This document shows positions 16,101 to 25,923 of a DNA stretch of 64,000 nt, one piece after another. Within the stretch, counting starts at the first letter, position 1, and each line of letters begins with the position of its first letter. Under the pieces are notes generated by a model, which was not told the origin of the DNA, searched no databases, and saw nothing but the letters and a program-made list of their open reading frames with translations. Location of the stretch: NCBI GenBank assembly GCA_963729815.1, contig CAVSPU010000004.1, forward strand, positions 124,001 to 188,000, written 5' to 3'. The stretch is from DAHUXN01 sp963729815. Lineage in GTDB: Bacteria > Acidobacteriota > Terriglobia > Acidiferrales > UBA7541. The position numbers were made by a program, and so were the translations under genes.

Positions 16101-16898
16101 TTGTCATACGAATCGAGAGCCACCGGAGTTGCCGTCATTAAAATCGGCGGCTCCATTTTCACTGACACTGCTTCTTACAGTCGCGCCGCCGATTTCATTG
16201 CTCGCCGGCTAACTGCGGCGCCGGATGAAAGCTTGGTTGTCGTCGTATCGGCGCGAAATGGCGTGACCGACTTCCTGCTGCAAGAAGCACAGACGATCGT
16301 CTCCAAGCCACATGCGGCTGCGCTCGACTTGCTTTGGTCGACCGGCGAACTGCATTCTGTTGCTCTGCTTGCTTTGCATTTGCAAGCAATGGGCATTGCG
16401 GCCGCGCCTTTGAACGTGCATCAGGCGGGCCTAAGTTCGCGCGCGAGCGGATTCGACGCCGCGAACGCGGAATTCGACCCGGCGATAATTTTGGCGGCGC
16501 TCAGGACACATCGCGTCGTGATCGTGCCCGGATTTCTCGCGGTGGATCATGCCAATGCCATCGTGAGTCTGGGGCGAGGCGGCTCCGATTTGACCGCCGT
16601 CCTTCTTGCAACAGGTCTCGGCGCTTCGCGGTGCGAACTCATCAAGGATGTGCCAGGTTATTTTTCCGGCGACCCTCACTTGGACGGCCACGCACGGCAC
16701 CTTCCGGCTCTTTCCTTTGCGCGTGCAGTTGCAATGGCCGAAGCGGGATGCAATCTCGTGCAAAAGCAGGCCCTGGAAGCTGCTGGACGCTCCGACTTGC
16801 CGCTGGTGATTCGGAGTCTCGCCGAAAACGCATCCGAGACTTGGATCACCTCGGAAGCGCGCACCAGCCATCAGCAAGGCGTGTCTGCAGGCAGCTGA
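16101..16898 (+). CDS. Aspartokinase catalytic domain protein (no ACT domain)
   Basis: Aspartate kinase phosphorylates aspartate in the first step towards lysine, threonine and methionine. The 265-residue product has the amino-acid-kinase motifs VIKIGGSIF, VVVVSARNGVTDFLL, STGELHSVALLALHLQAMGI, VVIVPGFLAVD, SLGRGGSDLTAVLLATGL and CELIKDVPGYFSGDP. Classical aspartokinases are longer (over 400 residues) and end in ACT domains for feedback by amino acids; these are missing here. I chose the TTG at 16101 because GAGGAGG lies 7 bp upstream; the ATG at 16083 lies before that site. Control by SAM comes from the riboswitch at 15813-15908. Another amino-acid-kinase activity cannot be excluded. Confidence 0.83.
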   Translation: MSYESRATGVAVIKIGGSIFTDTASYSRAADFIARRLTAAPDESLVVVVSARNGVTDFLLQEAQTIVSKPHAAALDLLWSTGELHSVALLALHLQAMGIAAAPLNVHQAGLSSRASGFDAANAEFDPAIILAALRTHRVVIVPGFLAVDHANAIVSLGRGGSDLTAVLLATGLGASRCELIKDVPGYFSGDPHLDGHARHLPALSFARAVAMAEAGCNLVQKQALEAAGRSDLPLVIRSLAENASETWITSEARTSHQQGVSAGS

Positions 16899-16915
16899 GC
16901 CGGCGCTGCCTTCTT
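16890..16915 (+). terminator. Rho-independent terminator after the aspartokinase gene
   Basis: GGCAGC (16890-16895) and GCTGCC (16905-16910) pair around a short loop that contains the stop codon. They are followed by TTCTTTCATTTT. Confidence 0.65.
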
Positions 16916-17021
16916 TCATTTTCGTGGAAGCGGTTCATTCCGATTTCTTTAGAGATTTTCCTCCGCCCGGCGAATTCAGCGATAGAATCTCGCATTCAAG
17001 TCAAAAGGAGGAAGCGACAGT

Positions 17022-20000
17022 ATGCGGCTCAACGCTTTTCGTTTACGAATTGAGATCGGATTCTTATTCCTCGCGGCACTGATGGCCTGCGGAATCGCAT
17101 CGGGGCAAACGCTCGATAAAAATTCCTTATCCGGCATGAGTTATCGTTTCGTTGGACCTTTTCGCGGCGGGCGCGTGGAAGCGGTTCTGGGAATGCCCGG
17201 AAATCCTTATGTTTTTTATTTTGGCGCGGCCGCCGGCGGCGTATGGAAAACGACGGACGGAGGGCTCAATTGGACGCCGATGTTTGACCACGAACCGGTT
17301 GCTTCGATCGGCGCGATTGCTGTAGCTCCTTCCGACCCAAACATCATTTACGTGGGAACGGGAGAGCCCTGTTTCCGCGGAGACATTACGTATGGCGACG
17401 GCATGTACAAATCGGTGGATGGCGGTAAGACCTGGACACATATTGGACTCGATGATACTCGCCACATTTCTCACGTGCTGATTGATCCGCACGATCCGAA
17501 TATTGTTTTCGTCGCTGCCGAAGGGCACGCATTTGGACCAACCGCAGAGCGCGGAGTCTTTCGCACAACAGATGGCGGAAAAACGTGGCAGAAAGTTTTG
17601 TATAAGGACGACAAAACTGGCGCAGTTGATCTCACGTTTGACGGCAATAATTCACATGTTCTCTTCGCCGCGCTCTACCAAGTGGTGCGCAAACCATGGG
17701 ACATCGTCAGCGGCGGCCCAGGAAGCGGAATCTACAAATCGTCGGATGGCGGCACAACGTGGAAACATCTCGAAGGCCACGGCCTGCCCGATGGAATCCT
17801 GGGACGCATCGGGATTTCCATATCGGCTGCGCAGCCCGATCGAGTCTACGCCCTCATCGAAGCTGAAAAAGGTGGAGTTTACGTCTCGAACGACGCCGGA
17901 GAATCCTGGCAACTCGTGACCGGCGATCATCGATTCCTCCAGCGCGCTTTTTATTACACGCATATCTTTTCCGATCCCAGCCACGCCGACACGATTTACA
18001 TCCTCAACGTTGGTGCTTACAAGTCGACAGACGCCGGAAAAACCTGGATTACCCTCCGCCCTCCCCATGGCGACAATCACGCGCTGTGGATTGACCCCGA
18101 AAATTCTGACCGCATGATTACAGGCGACGACGGCGGCGCAGCCATTTCCAACGATGGAGGAAACACGTGGACGCCGGAAGACAATCAACCGACCGCGCAG
18201 TTTTATCACGTTGCCGCTGACAATCAGTTCCACTACTACCTCTACGGCGCGCAGCAAGACAATTCGACCGTGGCGATCGCGAGCAGCACGGACCACGGCG
18301 TTATCGGTCGGCAGGACTGGTATCCCGTTGGGGGCGGTGAGAGCGGCTATATTGTGTCGGACCCCGACGGCGGAACTGTTTATGCGGGCGGAAACTACGG
18401 AATCATCACGCGGTGGACGCGAGAGACAGACCAAGAACACTTGATCACTCCGGCTCCAGTCATCATGGATGGCTCGGCCGCCGCGGACCAGAAGTATCGC
18501 TTCCAGTGGACCGCACCAATCGTCGTTTCGCCCTTTGACGAGCACACGCTTTACATTGGCGCCCAGGTGCTTTTCAAAACCACCGATGGCGGCCAAAGCT
18601 GGGCGATCATCAGCCCGGATCTCACGCGCAACGACAAGAGCAAGCAGCAATTGCCGGGCGGACCCATCACCAAGGACAGCACTAGCGTCGAATTCTACGA
18701 CACGATTTTTACCGTCGCTGAATCGCCCGTGGAAAAGGGTCTGATCTGGACCGGCAGCGACGATGGGTTGGTGCATATCACTCGCGACGGAGGGAAGAAT
18801 TGGGAGGACGTCACGCCCAAACAGATGCCCGAATGGAGCAAGATCAGCCTCATCGAAGCATCTCCATTCGATGCCGGCACGGCGTACATCGCGGTGGATC
18901 GGCACATGCTCGACGATCTGAATCCGTACATTTACAAAACTTCCGATTTCGGCAAGACATGGAGTGAAATTATCAACGGAATCCCGAACGGATCGTTTGT
19001 TCACGCTGTGCGGGAGGATACCAAGAGGAAAGGCTTGCTATTTGCGGGAACCGAAACGCGCGTCATGGTTTCGTTCGACGATGGCGAACACTGGCAATCG
19101 CTGCAGCTGAACCTGCCAACCGTCCCGGTGCACGATTTGATCATCAAGAACGATGATTTGGCCATTGCAACGCATGGCCGGGCATTTTGGATTCTGGATG
19201 ACATCACGCCGCTTCGCGAGCTTCGTCCGGATTCGCTTGACCAATCGGTGCATCTGTTCGAACCCGCGCCTGCTTATCACACGCACAGCGGCGGCGGATT
19301 TTTCCGTGCGAGAGGATCCGTTGGCTCGAATCCGCCGGGCGGCGTAATCATCGACTATGCGTTGAAGTCGCCCTCAAAAGGCGACGTCACACTGGAAATC
19401 GTGGATAGCAGCGGCCACACGGTCCGGAAGTATTCCAGCAACAAACAAACTCAAGCCGCGCCATCGGAATTTCCGCGCGGACGAACGGCGGAGTCTTTGC
19501 CGAACAAAGCAGGGCTCAATCGGATCGTTTGGAATATGCGATACGAATCTCCGCGGGAGGTTCCCGGAGCGGTGTACGACAATGGCCCTCCCGAGGGAGT
19601 CCTCGCGCTACCCGGGAAATATCAGGTCAAATTGACGGTGGATGGACAGAGCTACACCGCGCCAATTCAAATTACTCCCGATCCCCGCGTGAAAACGTCC
19701 ATGGCGGACATGCAGAAGCAATTCAATTTGGCAACTCAAGTCAGGAACCTGGAGGAGGGTGACCACGACACCGTCCTGGCGATCCGCGATTTGAGAAGCC
19801 AATTGCAGGCGCTCGAGAAACGATTAGGACAAAGCACGGAAGAAAAAGATGTGGTCGCGGAAGCGCAGGTAATTGAAAAGAAAATGTCGGCCATCGAGGA
19901 GCAGCTTATCGAACCCAAAGCCATCGCCAACGAAGACCAGCTCAATTACGGCAACATGCTGAGCAGCCAGTTGGCTTATTTGGAAAACAGCGTGGATGCG

Positions 20001-20183
20001 TCCGACGAGCCGCCGACACAGCCCGAATACGAGCAGTACGCGACCTATCAGGAGCAGGTGGGCAAGCTCGTGTCCGATTGGAAAGCGATCCTGAACAAGG
20101 ACGTGCTTGAACTCAATAACTTGATGCGGCGATCGAAAACTCCGCCGATTGGCGTTACGGCTGAGAGCGCGCGAACCGATTAG
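17022..20183 (+). CDS. Secreted VPS10/sortilin-like Asp-box beta-propeller protein
   Basis: The 1053-residue product has a signal peptide (...LFLAALMACGIASGQ). From about residue 65 to 690 it carries about eleven Asp-box (BNR) repeats, for example KTTDGGLNWTPM, KSVDGGKTWTHI, RTTDGGKTWQKV, KSTDAGKTWITL, ISNDGGNTWTPE and ITRDGGKNWEDV. These form beta-propellers as in sortilin VPS10 domains and some glycosidases. After an Ig-like part it ends in a charged helical region (from about residue 900) that may form a coiled coil. Databases often label such proteins glycosyl hydrolases, but I see no proven catalytic set. The ATG at 17022 follows AAAGGAGGAAG. It is a single gene, convergent with the peptidase gene. 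Confidence 0.85.
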   Translation: MRLNAFRLRIEIGFLFLAALMACGIASGQTLDKNSLSGMSYRFVGPFRGGRVEAVLGMPGNPYVFYFGAAAGGVWKTTDGGLNWTPMFDHEPVASIGAIAVAPSDPNIIYVGTGEPCFRGDITYGDGMYKSVDGGKTWTHIGLDDTRHISHVLIDPHDPNIVFVAAEGHAFGPTAERGVFRTTDGGKTWQKVLYKDDKTGAVDLTFDGNNSHVLFAALYQVVRKPWDIVSGGPGSGIYKSSDGGTTWKHLEGHGLPDGILGRIGISISAAQPDRVYALIEAEKGGVYVSNDAGESWQLVTGDHRFLQRAFYYTHIFSDPSHADTIYILNVGAYKSTDAGKTWITLRPPHGDNHALWIDPENSDRMITGDDGGAAISNDGGNTWTPEDNQPTAQFYHVAADNQFHYYLYGAQQDNSTVAIASSTDHGVIGRQDWYPVGGGESGYIVSDPDGGTVYAGGNYGIITRWTRETDQEHLITPAPVIMDGSAAADQKYRFQWTAPIVVSPFDEHTLYIGAQVLFKTTDGGQSWAIISPDLTRNDKSKQQLPGGPITKDSTSVEFYDTIFTVAESPVEKGLIWTGSDDGLVHITRDGGKNWEDVTPKQMPEWSKISLIEASPFDAGTAYIAVDRHMLDDLNPYIYKTSDFGKTWSEIINGIPNGSFVHAVREDTKRKGLLFAGTETRVMVSFDDGEHWQSLQLNLPTVPVHDLIIKNDDLAIATHGRAFWILDDITPLRELRPDSLDQSVHLFEPAPAYHTHSGGGFFRARGSVGSNPPGGVIIDYALKSPSKGDVTLEIVDSSGHTVRKYSSNKQTQAAPSEFPRGRTAESLPNKAGLNRIVWNMRYESPREVPGAVYDNGPPEGVLALPGKYQVKLTVDGQSYTAPIQITPDPRVKTSMADMQKQFNLATQVRNLEEGDHDTVLAIRDLRSQLQALEKRLGQSTEEKDVVAEAQVIEKKMSAIEEQLIEPKAIANEDQLNYGNMLSSQLAYLENSVDASDEPPTQPEYEQYATYQEQVGKLVSDWKAILNKDVLELNNLMRRSKTPPIGVTAESARTD

Positions 20184-20203
20184 GCGATGGCCACGCTTGC
20201 GCC

Positions 20204-20231
20204 CGCGACCGGTAAAATTTCCCCGGCCGCG
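20204..20231. terminator. Bidirectional hairpin between convergent genes
   Basis: CGCGACCGG and CCGGCCGCG form a stem with one mismatch around a TAAAATTTCC loop, in the 61-bp gap between two convergent genes. Confidence 0.5.
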
Positions 20232-20244
20232 AGGCGCGCAAATC

Positions 20245-22653
20245 TCAGAAGGGCTGGCCATTTTCAGCCGGCGGCCGCATTTCATATTCTTTTGGGGGCT
20301 CGGCGCCGAGGAGATAACGGACAAAATAATCCCAGCGGCGGCGAGTCATGTAGGCGGTATCGTCGGCGTAGCCGTGGTGCTCGTTGGGCAAGAGAAGCAA
20401 ATCGAAATCCTTATTTGCCTTGATGAGCGCATCGACGACGAGAAACGTATTGTAAGGCGGCACGTTGTCGTCGATGGTTCCATGTGCGAGAAGCAAATGG
20501 CCTTTTAGATTCTTGGCGACAAGCTCGTTGGCCTGATTATCGTAGTTCGTCGTGCCGTCAGGATTTTGCGTGAGAAGCCCTTGCCACTTTTCCCCCCAAT
20601 CATCTTCGTATTCGCGGTTGTCGTGGTTTCCGGATTCCGATATGCCGACCTTAAAGAAATCGGGATAGCGGAACATGGCGTCGGCAGTCGCGAAGCCGCC
20701 GCCCGAGTGGCCATAGATTCCCGCGCGATTGATGTCGATCCACGGATATCGCTGCGCAAGCTGCTTCATGCCCGCGACCTGGTCGGGCAAAGTGTTGTCG
20801 CCCATGTCGCCGTAATACGCCTCGTGAAACTTCTTTGAGCGCCAGGGGGTGCCCATGCCGTCGATTTCGACAACGATGAAGCCAAGCTCCGCAAGGGACT
20901 GGCAGTCACCTCGCGCGGCGGAAAAGCTGCGGCTCCCGACACTGCCGGTCTGAGGGCCGGGATAAATGTGATTGACGATGGGATATTTTTTCGCGGGATC
21001 AAAGTTCCTCGGTCTGAACATCAAACCGTAGAGATCGGTTACTCCATCGCGCGCCTTGACGGTAAAAGGAATCGGCGGCTTCCATCCGGTCGCGATGAGG
21101 TGCGAAATATCAGCCTTTTCGATGGTCGTGATCAGCTTCCCATCGCTGTCGCGCAAGACGGCAACAGGCGGTACATCGGGCTGTGAATAGCTGTCGACAA
21201 AATATTGCCCGGAGGGTGATAGCGTTATTTCGTGATTCGCGTTTTCCGGCGTCAATAACTGGAGATTCTTGCCGTCGAAACCGATGTGGTAGAAATGGAT
21301 GTAATACGGATTGCGGCCTTTCTCCTTGCCCACGGCCTCAAAATAAAGCATGCGGTTCTTTTCATCGACACGCAGAAGTTGAGTCACATTCCCTTCGCCG
21401 GTGGTGATTTGATTCTTGAGCTGGCCGGTCTGGAGGTCGTAAAGATAGAGCTGACCCCAGTTGTCGCGCTCTGAAAACCAAATGACCTCATTCGATTCTG
21501 GCAAGTACCGCCAGTTCACGGCGCCGTTTCCGGATTCATAAAACGTCGACGTCGTCTCTTCGAGGACGTCGCGAACTTCGCCAGTAGCGGCGTCCGCGAC
21601 GCGAAGCTGCTCGCGCTTGTGATCGCGCGAAGTTGAGACGAATGCGATGTGGGCCGAATCCGGATTCCATTGGACATCGGACCAATCGCCTGGGCGGCAA
21701 GCGATATCGTCACACAGCGTCGAGCGATGCTGATCCGGTGGCATTTTGAAGCGAATCACGCGCGGCCCATCGAGATCGATCACGACACGCTGAATCGTGG
21801 TGACGACTTTGTCGCCCGGGAGCGGGTATTTCCATTCCTCGAGAGTCGGATGGCCGACCTGCGTGCGGACGAGATACATCTCGCCGACGCCGCGCTGGTC
21901 CTGCTGGTAGGTGGCGATCTTCTTCGAATCCGGCGACCAGAGAACGATGGGGCGGCCACTGTGGGTCCATCCGGCATTGTCCGTCGCGTAACCGAAATCC
22001 TTCACGCCATCAGTGGTGAGCTGCGTTTCCTGTCCGGAGGAAAGGTCACGGACCCACAAATTGTAATCACGGATGAAAACTGCTTTCGTCTTGTCTGGGG
22101 ACAATGATTCCGGCGGATTGCTGGCTTCCGCGCCGCGCCCTTGCTGAGCTGATGGCGCGGGATTGGTGTCGATCTGGCAGCGGTTCGATTGCAAATCGCA
22201 TTTCCAGTCACGGCCGCTCGCACGGAAAGAAATCGTGTGGCCATCCTCGGAGAGATCGAAGGTCGTGAATGGCAGATGGCCGGCGTTGTAGGTTTTGCCG
22301 GATGCGGCAGAAAGCGCGGTGGCCAACGCGGCGTGATCGAAAGCCGGTGCGCGCGTGCCGTTCGTCGCATCGACGATGACGAACTCGCTTCCTTCAGCCT
22401 CAATCCCAGCAGTCGTGAGGCGATACCAAAAACGATTTCCCGGCAACCACGTAGGGCGGACAGTGCGATAGACCAACCGCGTAGTGTTATACGGCATGAA
22501 TTTCTCGGCACGAGCGTAATCGGCGTCCGTTAGCGCCTGAGGATGCGCGGAGGGAGTGGCACCTGCGGGCGCGGAGGATTGGGGCGAGCGCGCGGAGGCG
22601 GCTGGAACGAGCAAAACGGAAACGGCGAAGATGGCGATGAGCATTTTACGCAT
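20245..22653 (-). CDS. S9 family prolyl peptidase, dipeptidyl-peptidase IV type, secreted
   Basis: The enzyme should release dipeptides, typically X-Pro, from oligopeptides in the periplasm. The 802-residue product has a signal peptide (MRKMLIAIFAVSVLLVPAASA), an N-terminal DPP-IV propeller (about 60-560) and a C-terminal alpha/beta-hydrolase. Visible triad: Ser650 in YGHSGGGF, an Asp at about 728 in HGTIDDNVPP and His760 in PNEHHGY. A propeller motif ESNEVIWFSERDNWGQLYLYD is also typical. The start at 22653 is the one followed by a signal peptide and preceded by GGGAGTG. Direct repeats at 22814 and 22879 lie in its upstream region. Confidence 0.93.
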   Translation of the reverse strand: MRKMLIAIFAVSVLLVPAASARSPQSSAPAGATPSAHPQALTDADYARAEKFMPYNTTRLVYRTVRPTWLPGNRFWYRLTTAGIEAEGSEFVIVDATNGTRAPAFDHAALATALSAASGKTYNAGHLPFTTFDLSEDGHTISFRASGRDWKCDLQSNRCQIDTNPAPSAQQGRGAEASNPPESLSPDKTKAVFIRDYNLWVRDLSSGQETQLTTDGVKDFGYATDNAGWTHSGRPIVLWSPDSKKIATYQQDQRGVGEMYLVRTQVGHPTLEEWKYPLPGDKVVTTIQRVVIDLDGPRVIRFKMPPDQHRSTLCDDIACRPGDWSDVQWNPDSAHIAFVSTSRDHKREQLRVADAATGEVRDVLEETTSTFYESGNGAVNWRYLPESNEVIWFSERDNWGQLYLYDLQTGQLKNQITTGEGNVTQLLRVDEKNRMLYFEAVGKEKGRNPYYIHFYHIGFDGKNLQLLTPENANHEITLSPSGQYFVDSYSQPDVPPVAVLRDSDGKLITTIEKADISHLIATGWKPPIPFTVKARDGVTDLYGLMFRPRNFDPAKKYPIVNHIYPGPQTGSVGSRSFSAARGDCQSLAELGFIVVEIDGMGTPWRSKKFHEAYYGDMGDNTLPDQVAGMKQLAQRYPWIDINRAGIYGHSGGGFATADAMFRYPDFFKVGISESGNHDNREYEDDWGEKWQGLLTQNPDGTTNYDNQANELVAKNLKGHLLLAHGTIDDNVPPYNTFLVVDALIKANKDFDLLLLPNEHHGYADDTAYMTRRRWDYFVRYLLGAEPPKEYEMRPPAENGQPF

Positions 22654-23356
22654 GGGCACTCCCTTCATAACTCGAAAATGGGCGTTGTGAGCGGCAGCAT
22701 CATCGCTGAGTTGCAGACAAGAGTAAAGAGTTTGCGTTTTCGGCGACGGATGTAGCATAAGCAAAAGAGGGCTCCAAAAGGCGCCAAACCAGCAAAACGA
22801 AATATGCGCCATTTGTGGCGATTAGAATTGCCTCGGTCTTTTGTTTTCTGTAACTTACGCCGATTTCTAATTCCGGGCTGTGGCGATTAGAAATCACCGG
22901 GCGAGTCCGATACCGAGATTCAAGATCAACGGCGGCGGTCCATGTCCCATGGCCACAAGTTAATTGCGGCGCTCTAAACGGCGACGCGGTGCTACCTCCC
23001 GCACTAGTCGTTATCTTTTCGTTCAACGTTCATTATCCTTTTAGGCCTAGCCCTTTGTAGCAGAGGCGCCCGGGCAGCAAAAAACATGCGGCGCGCAGAA
23101 AAATCATGAGGAGTTACGCGAGGAAATGCAAGGTGTAGTGGTTGTGGGAAGTCGGCCAGATTCGGAATGGCTGGAAGGCCGTGACCCGGCTGCATAAACC
23201 TGTCCGGTTCTGCGACAGCCTTCTCCCGCAAGCGGACAATTGCGGGCGGTGTCTTCGTACTAATAGACTGATAAACCTAGATAAAAGAGAGACTTAACTA
23301 ACGTGCGGTTCGGAAGGATATCTGCGCTTAATTCTGCGGATTTTAGGGGTGTGCCT
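22654..23356. other. Divergent intergenic region (703 bp)
   Basis: This region lies between the peptidase gene (minus) and the ADOP gene (plus) and must hold both promoters. It contains the 14-bp direct repeats at 22814 and 22879. The short open frames inside it are not supported by ribosome-binding sites or recognisable products. Confidence 0.55.
22814..22892. repeat. 14-bp direct repeats upstream of the peptidase gene
   Basis: TGTGGCGATTAGAA occurs at 22814-22827 and again at 22879-22892, 65 bp apart (about six helical turns). Between them GCCGATTTCTAATTCC (about 22859-22874) resembles the same word in inverse orientation. This could be a regulator-binding array. Confidence 0.5.
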
Positions 23357-25873
23357 ATGCAAGTGCTTTGGCAGGACATACGCTACGGCCTGAGAATGCT
23401 GGCAAAATCGCCGGGATTCACGATAATTGCGATACTGACGCTGGCGCTCGGAATTGGCGCGAATACGGCGATATTCTCGTTCACGGACCAAGTCCTCCTG
23501 CGGATGCTGCCCGTGCCGAATCCTCAGCAGCTCGTCGTGCTGCGGTCGCCGGGGCCCAGTCCGGGCCGCACGTCGAGCGACATCTCCGACGGCGCGCAGA
23601 TATTTTCGTATCCCATGTACAAGGATTTGCGCGACCGCAGCACGGTTTTTTCTGGTCTGCTGGCATGCTTTCGCGTGGACGTCAATGTCACGGGGCACGG
23701 CTCGACGCAGAGCGGGAGCGGCGAGCTGGTGAGCGGGAATTATTTTCAGACGCTCGAAGTGCAGCCCGCGCTGGGCCGCGTCTTCGATGCGAACGACGAA
23801 ACGGCGCCGGGCGCGAATCCCGTTGCCGTGCTGAGCTACGGATATTGGACGCGCAAGTTTGGCGCGGACCCGTCGATTTTGGACAAAACGCTCACGGTGA
23901 ATGGAACGGCGCTGACCGTGGTTGGCGTGGCGCGCAAGGGATTCGACGGCGTGCAAATCGGATCGCTGCCGGATATTTTTATTCCTATCACGATGCTGAC
24001 GCAAATGGCGCCGACCAGCGGACTGGATATGGGAAAGCGTACAGACCACTTCGTCGCGATTCTCGGAAGACTGAAGTCCGGAGTTTCACGCGCGCAGGCG
24101 CAGGCGTCGCTGCAACCGATTTACGCGCCGCTGCTGGAAGAGGACGCGAAGCTGCTGAAGATTCCCAGCACGAGCCCGCGTAGAAAACAGTTCCTCGATA
24201 AGCCACTGCAATTGACGGACGGAGCGCAGGGCAGGCAGGTGGTGCAGCCGGGAGCGGAGGAACCGCTGCTGGTTTTGCTGGGCATGGTTGCGCTGGTGCT
24301 GCTGATTGCATGCGCGAATCTGGCGAGTTTGCTCGTGGCACGCGGCGAAGCGCGGCAGCGGGAAATTGCCGTGCGGCTGGCGCTGGGCGCGGGACGCGGA
24401 AGGCTGGTGCGGCAACTGCTGACGGAAAGCTTGATGATTGGCATTGCGGGCGGAGTGGCCGGAGTGGCGTTCGCGTCGTGGTGCCTGAACACGATGGTGA
24501 GCGCGATTCCGTCGGGCACGGGAATGGTGGGGCTGACCGCGAAGCTGGATCCGCGCGTGCTTTGGTTTGCCGCGGCGGTCACCATTGTGACGAGTGTGCT
24601 TTTCGGACTTGCTCCGGCGCTGCGCGCGACGCGGGTGAATTTGCAGTCGACGCTGAAGGATCAGGGCTCGAGCGTTTCGGAGGGGCGCTCGAATATTCGC
24701 CTGCGAAAAGTATTGATCATCGCGCAAGTGGCGTTGACGGCGGTGCTGCTGGTGGGCGCGGGATTGCTGGCGCGAACTTTGGGCAACCTGGAGCACGCGA
24801 ATCTCGGCGTAAGGACGGAAAACATTTTGCAATTCTCCGTGGAGCCCGATTTGAACGGCGACAAACCGCCGCAAACGCTGGCCCTTGGACAGCAAGCACG
24901 GCAAGCGATTGCGGCGCTGCCGGGCGTGCGCTCTGTCACGGTATCCGAGGAAGCGGCGTTTGCGAATGACGACAACAGTTCCAACATAACGCCGGAGGGC
25001 TACACCGTACGGCCAGATGAAGAGACAGACGTCTTTTGGGCTTACATCAGCCCGAATTATTTTTCAACGATGGGAATTCCGCTGGTTGCGGGGCGCGAAT
25101 TCACGGATGCAGACACGACGACGAGCCAGAAAGTAATCATCATCAATCAAAAGCTGGCGCAGCGATTCTTTGCAGGACGCAATCCGATTGGAATGCACAT
25201 CGCGCGCGGCGGCGGGAACAACGTTCATCCGGACATGGAAATTGTGGGCGTGGTGGCGGACAGCAAATGGGACGGCCCGCGCGCCAACATTGTGCCGTTC
25301 ATGTACGAGCCGTATACGCAAGACCCGGAGCTTGGCACGCTGGTGTTCTATGTGCGCACTGAACGCGATCCAGGGCAGATGGCAGCGACGCTGCATGCGA
25401 CCATCGAGCGGCTGGATCCAAATTTGCCGATTAATGATGTGCGCACGCTCACCGAGCAGCTCAGCGACGAAATGTTTAATGACCGGCTGGTGGCGATTCT
25501 TTCGATTTCGCTGGCGTTGCTGGCGGCACTGCTGGCGGCGCTGGGACTTTACGGCGTGCTGGCATACGTGGTGGCGCGGCGGACACGCGAGATCGGCATT
25601 CGGATGGCTCTCGGCGGACAGCGCGACGATATTTTGCGCCTCGTTTTGGGGCAGGGCGCGCGGCTGACGCTGATAGGCGGAGCGGTGGGCATTGTGGTGG
25701 CGCTGGCAGTGACACGATTGATGGCCAGTTTGCTGTATGGTGTGAGCGCGACCGATCCGTTGACGTTCGTCGCGGTTGCGATTTTGCTCGCACTCGTTTC
25801 CGGCGCCGCCTGCTACATCCCGGCGCGGCGAGCGATGCGCGTCGATCCGATGGTGGCGCTGCGGTACGAATAG
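23357..25873 (+). CDS. ADOP-type ABC transporter permease (MacB/FtsX-like)
   Basis: The 838-residue product has the duplicated MacB-type layout of the acidobacterial duplicated orphan permeases: a membrane helix, a periplasmic MacB_PCD domain and FtsX-type membrane helices, occurring twice. Landmarks are QDIRYGLRMLAKSPGFTIIAILTLALGIGANTAIFS, GNYFQTLEVQPALGRVF, LIACANLASLLVARGEARQREIAVRLALGAGRGRLVRQLLTES, YFSTMGIPLVAGREF and RRTREIGIRMALGGQRDDI. No ATPase gene is adjacent, as usual for this orphan family. Substrates are unknown. The ATG at 23357 begins MQVLWQDIRYG, the usual family start; an upstream in-frame ATG adds 18 unconserved residues. Confidence 0.94.
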   Translation: MQVLWQDIRYGLRMLAKSPGFTIIAILTLALGIGANTAIFSFTDQVLLRMLPVPNPQQLVVLRSPGPSPGRTSSDISDGAQIFSYPMYKDLRDRSTVFSGLLACFRVDVNVTGHGSTQSGSGELVSGNYFQTLEVQPALGRVFDANDETAPGANPVAVLSYGYWTRKFGADPSILDKTLTVNGTALTVVGVARKGFDGVQIGSLPDIFIPITMLTQMAPTSGLDMGKRTDHFVAILGRLKSGVSRAQAQASLQPIYAPLLEEDAKLLKIPSTSPRRKQFLDKPLQLTDGAQGRQVVQPGAEEPLLVLLGMVALVLLIACANLASLLVARGEARQREIAVRLALGAGRGRLVRQLLTESLMIGIAGGVAGVAFASWCLNTMVSAIPSGTGMVGLTAKLDPRVLWFAAAVTIVTSVLFGLAPALRATRVNLQSTLKDQGSSVSEGRSNIRLRKVLIIAQVALTAVLLVGAGLLARTLGNLEHANLGVRTENILQFSVEPDLNGDKPPQTLALGQQARQAIAALPGVRSVTVSEEAAFANDDNSSNITPEGYTVRPDEETDVFWAYISPNYFSTMGIPLVAGREFTDADTTTSQKVIIINQKLAQRFFAGRNPIGMHIARGGGNNVHPDMEIVGVVADSKWDGPRANIVPFMYEPYTQDPELGTLVFYVRTERDPGQMAATLHATIERLDPNLPINDVRTLTEQLSDEMFNDRLVAILSISLALLAALLAALGLYGVLAYVVARRTREIGIRMALGGQRDDILRLVLGQGARLTLIGGAVGIVVALAVTRLMASLLYGVSATDPLTFVAVAILLALVSGAACYIPARRAMRVDPMVALRYE

Positions 25874-25878
25874 AAAAC

Positions 25879-25912
25879 CCGTGAAAACCCCGCGCGGACT
25901 GCGATTTCACGG
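25879..25912. terminator. Hairpin between the ADOP and HD-GYP genes
   Basis: CCGTGAAA (25879-25886) and TTTCACGG (25905-25912) form a perfect 8-bp stem in the 50-bp gap between convergent genes. It could end both transcripts. Confidence 0.55.
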
Positions 25913-25923
25913 AAAGAGTGCGC

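Noticed and set aside
23004..23231. Short minus-strand frame between the DPP-IV-like and ADOP genes
   Set aside because: It has no ribosome-binding site and no recognisable product, and it lies in a promoter region.
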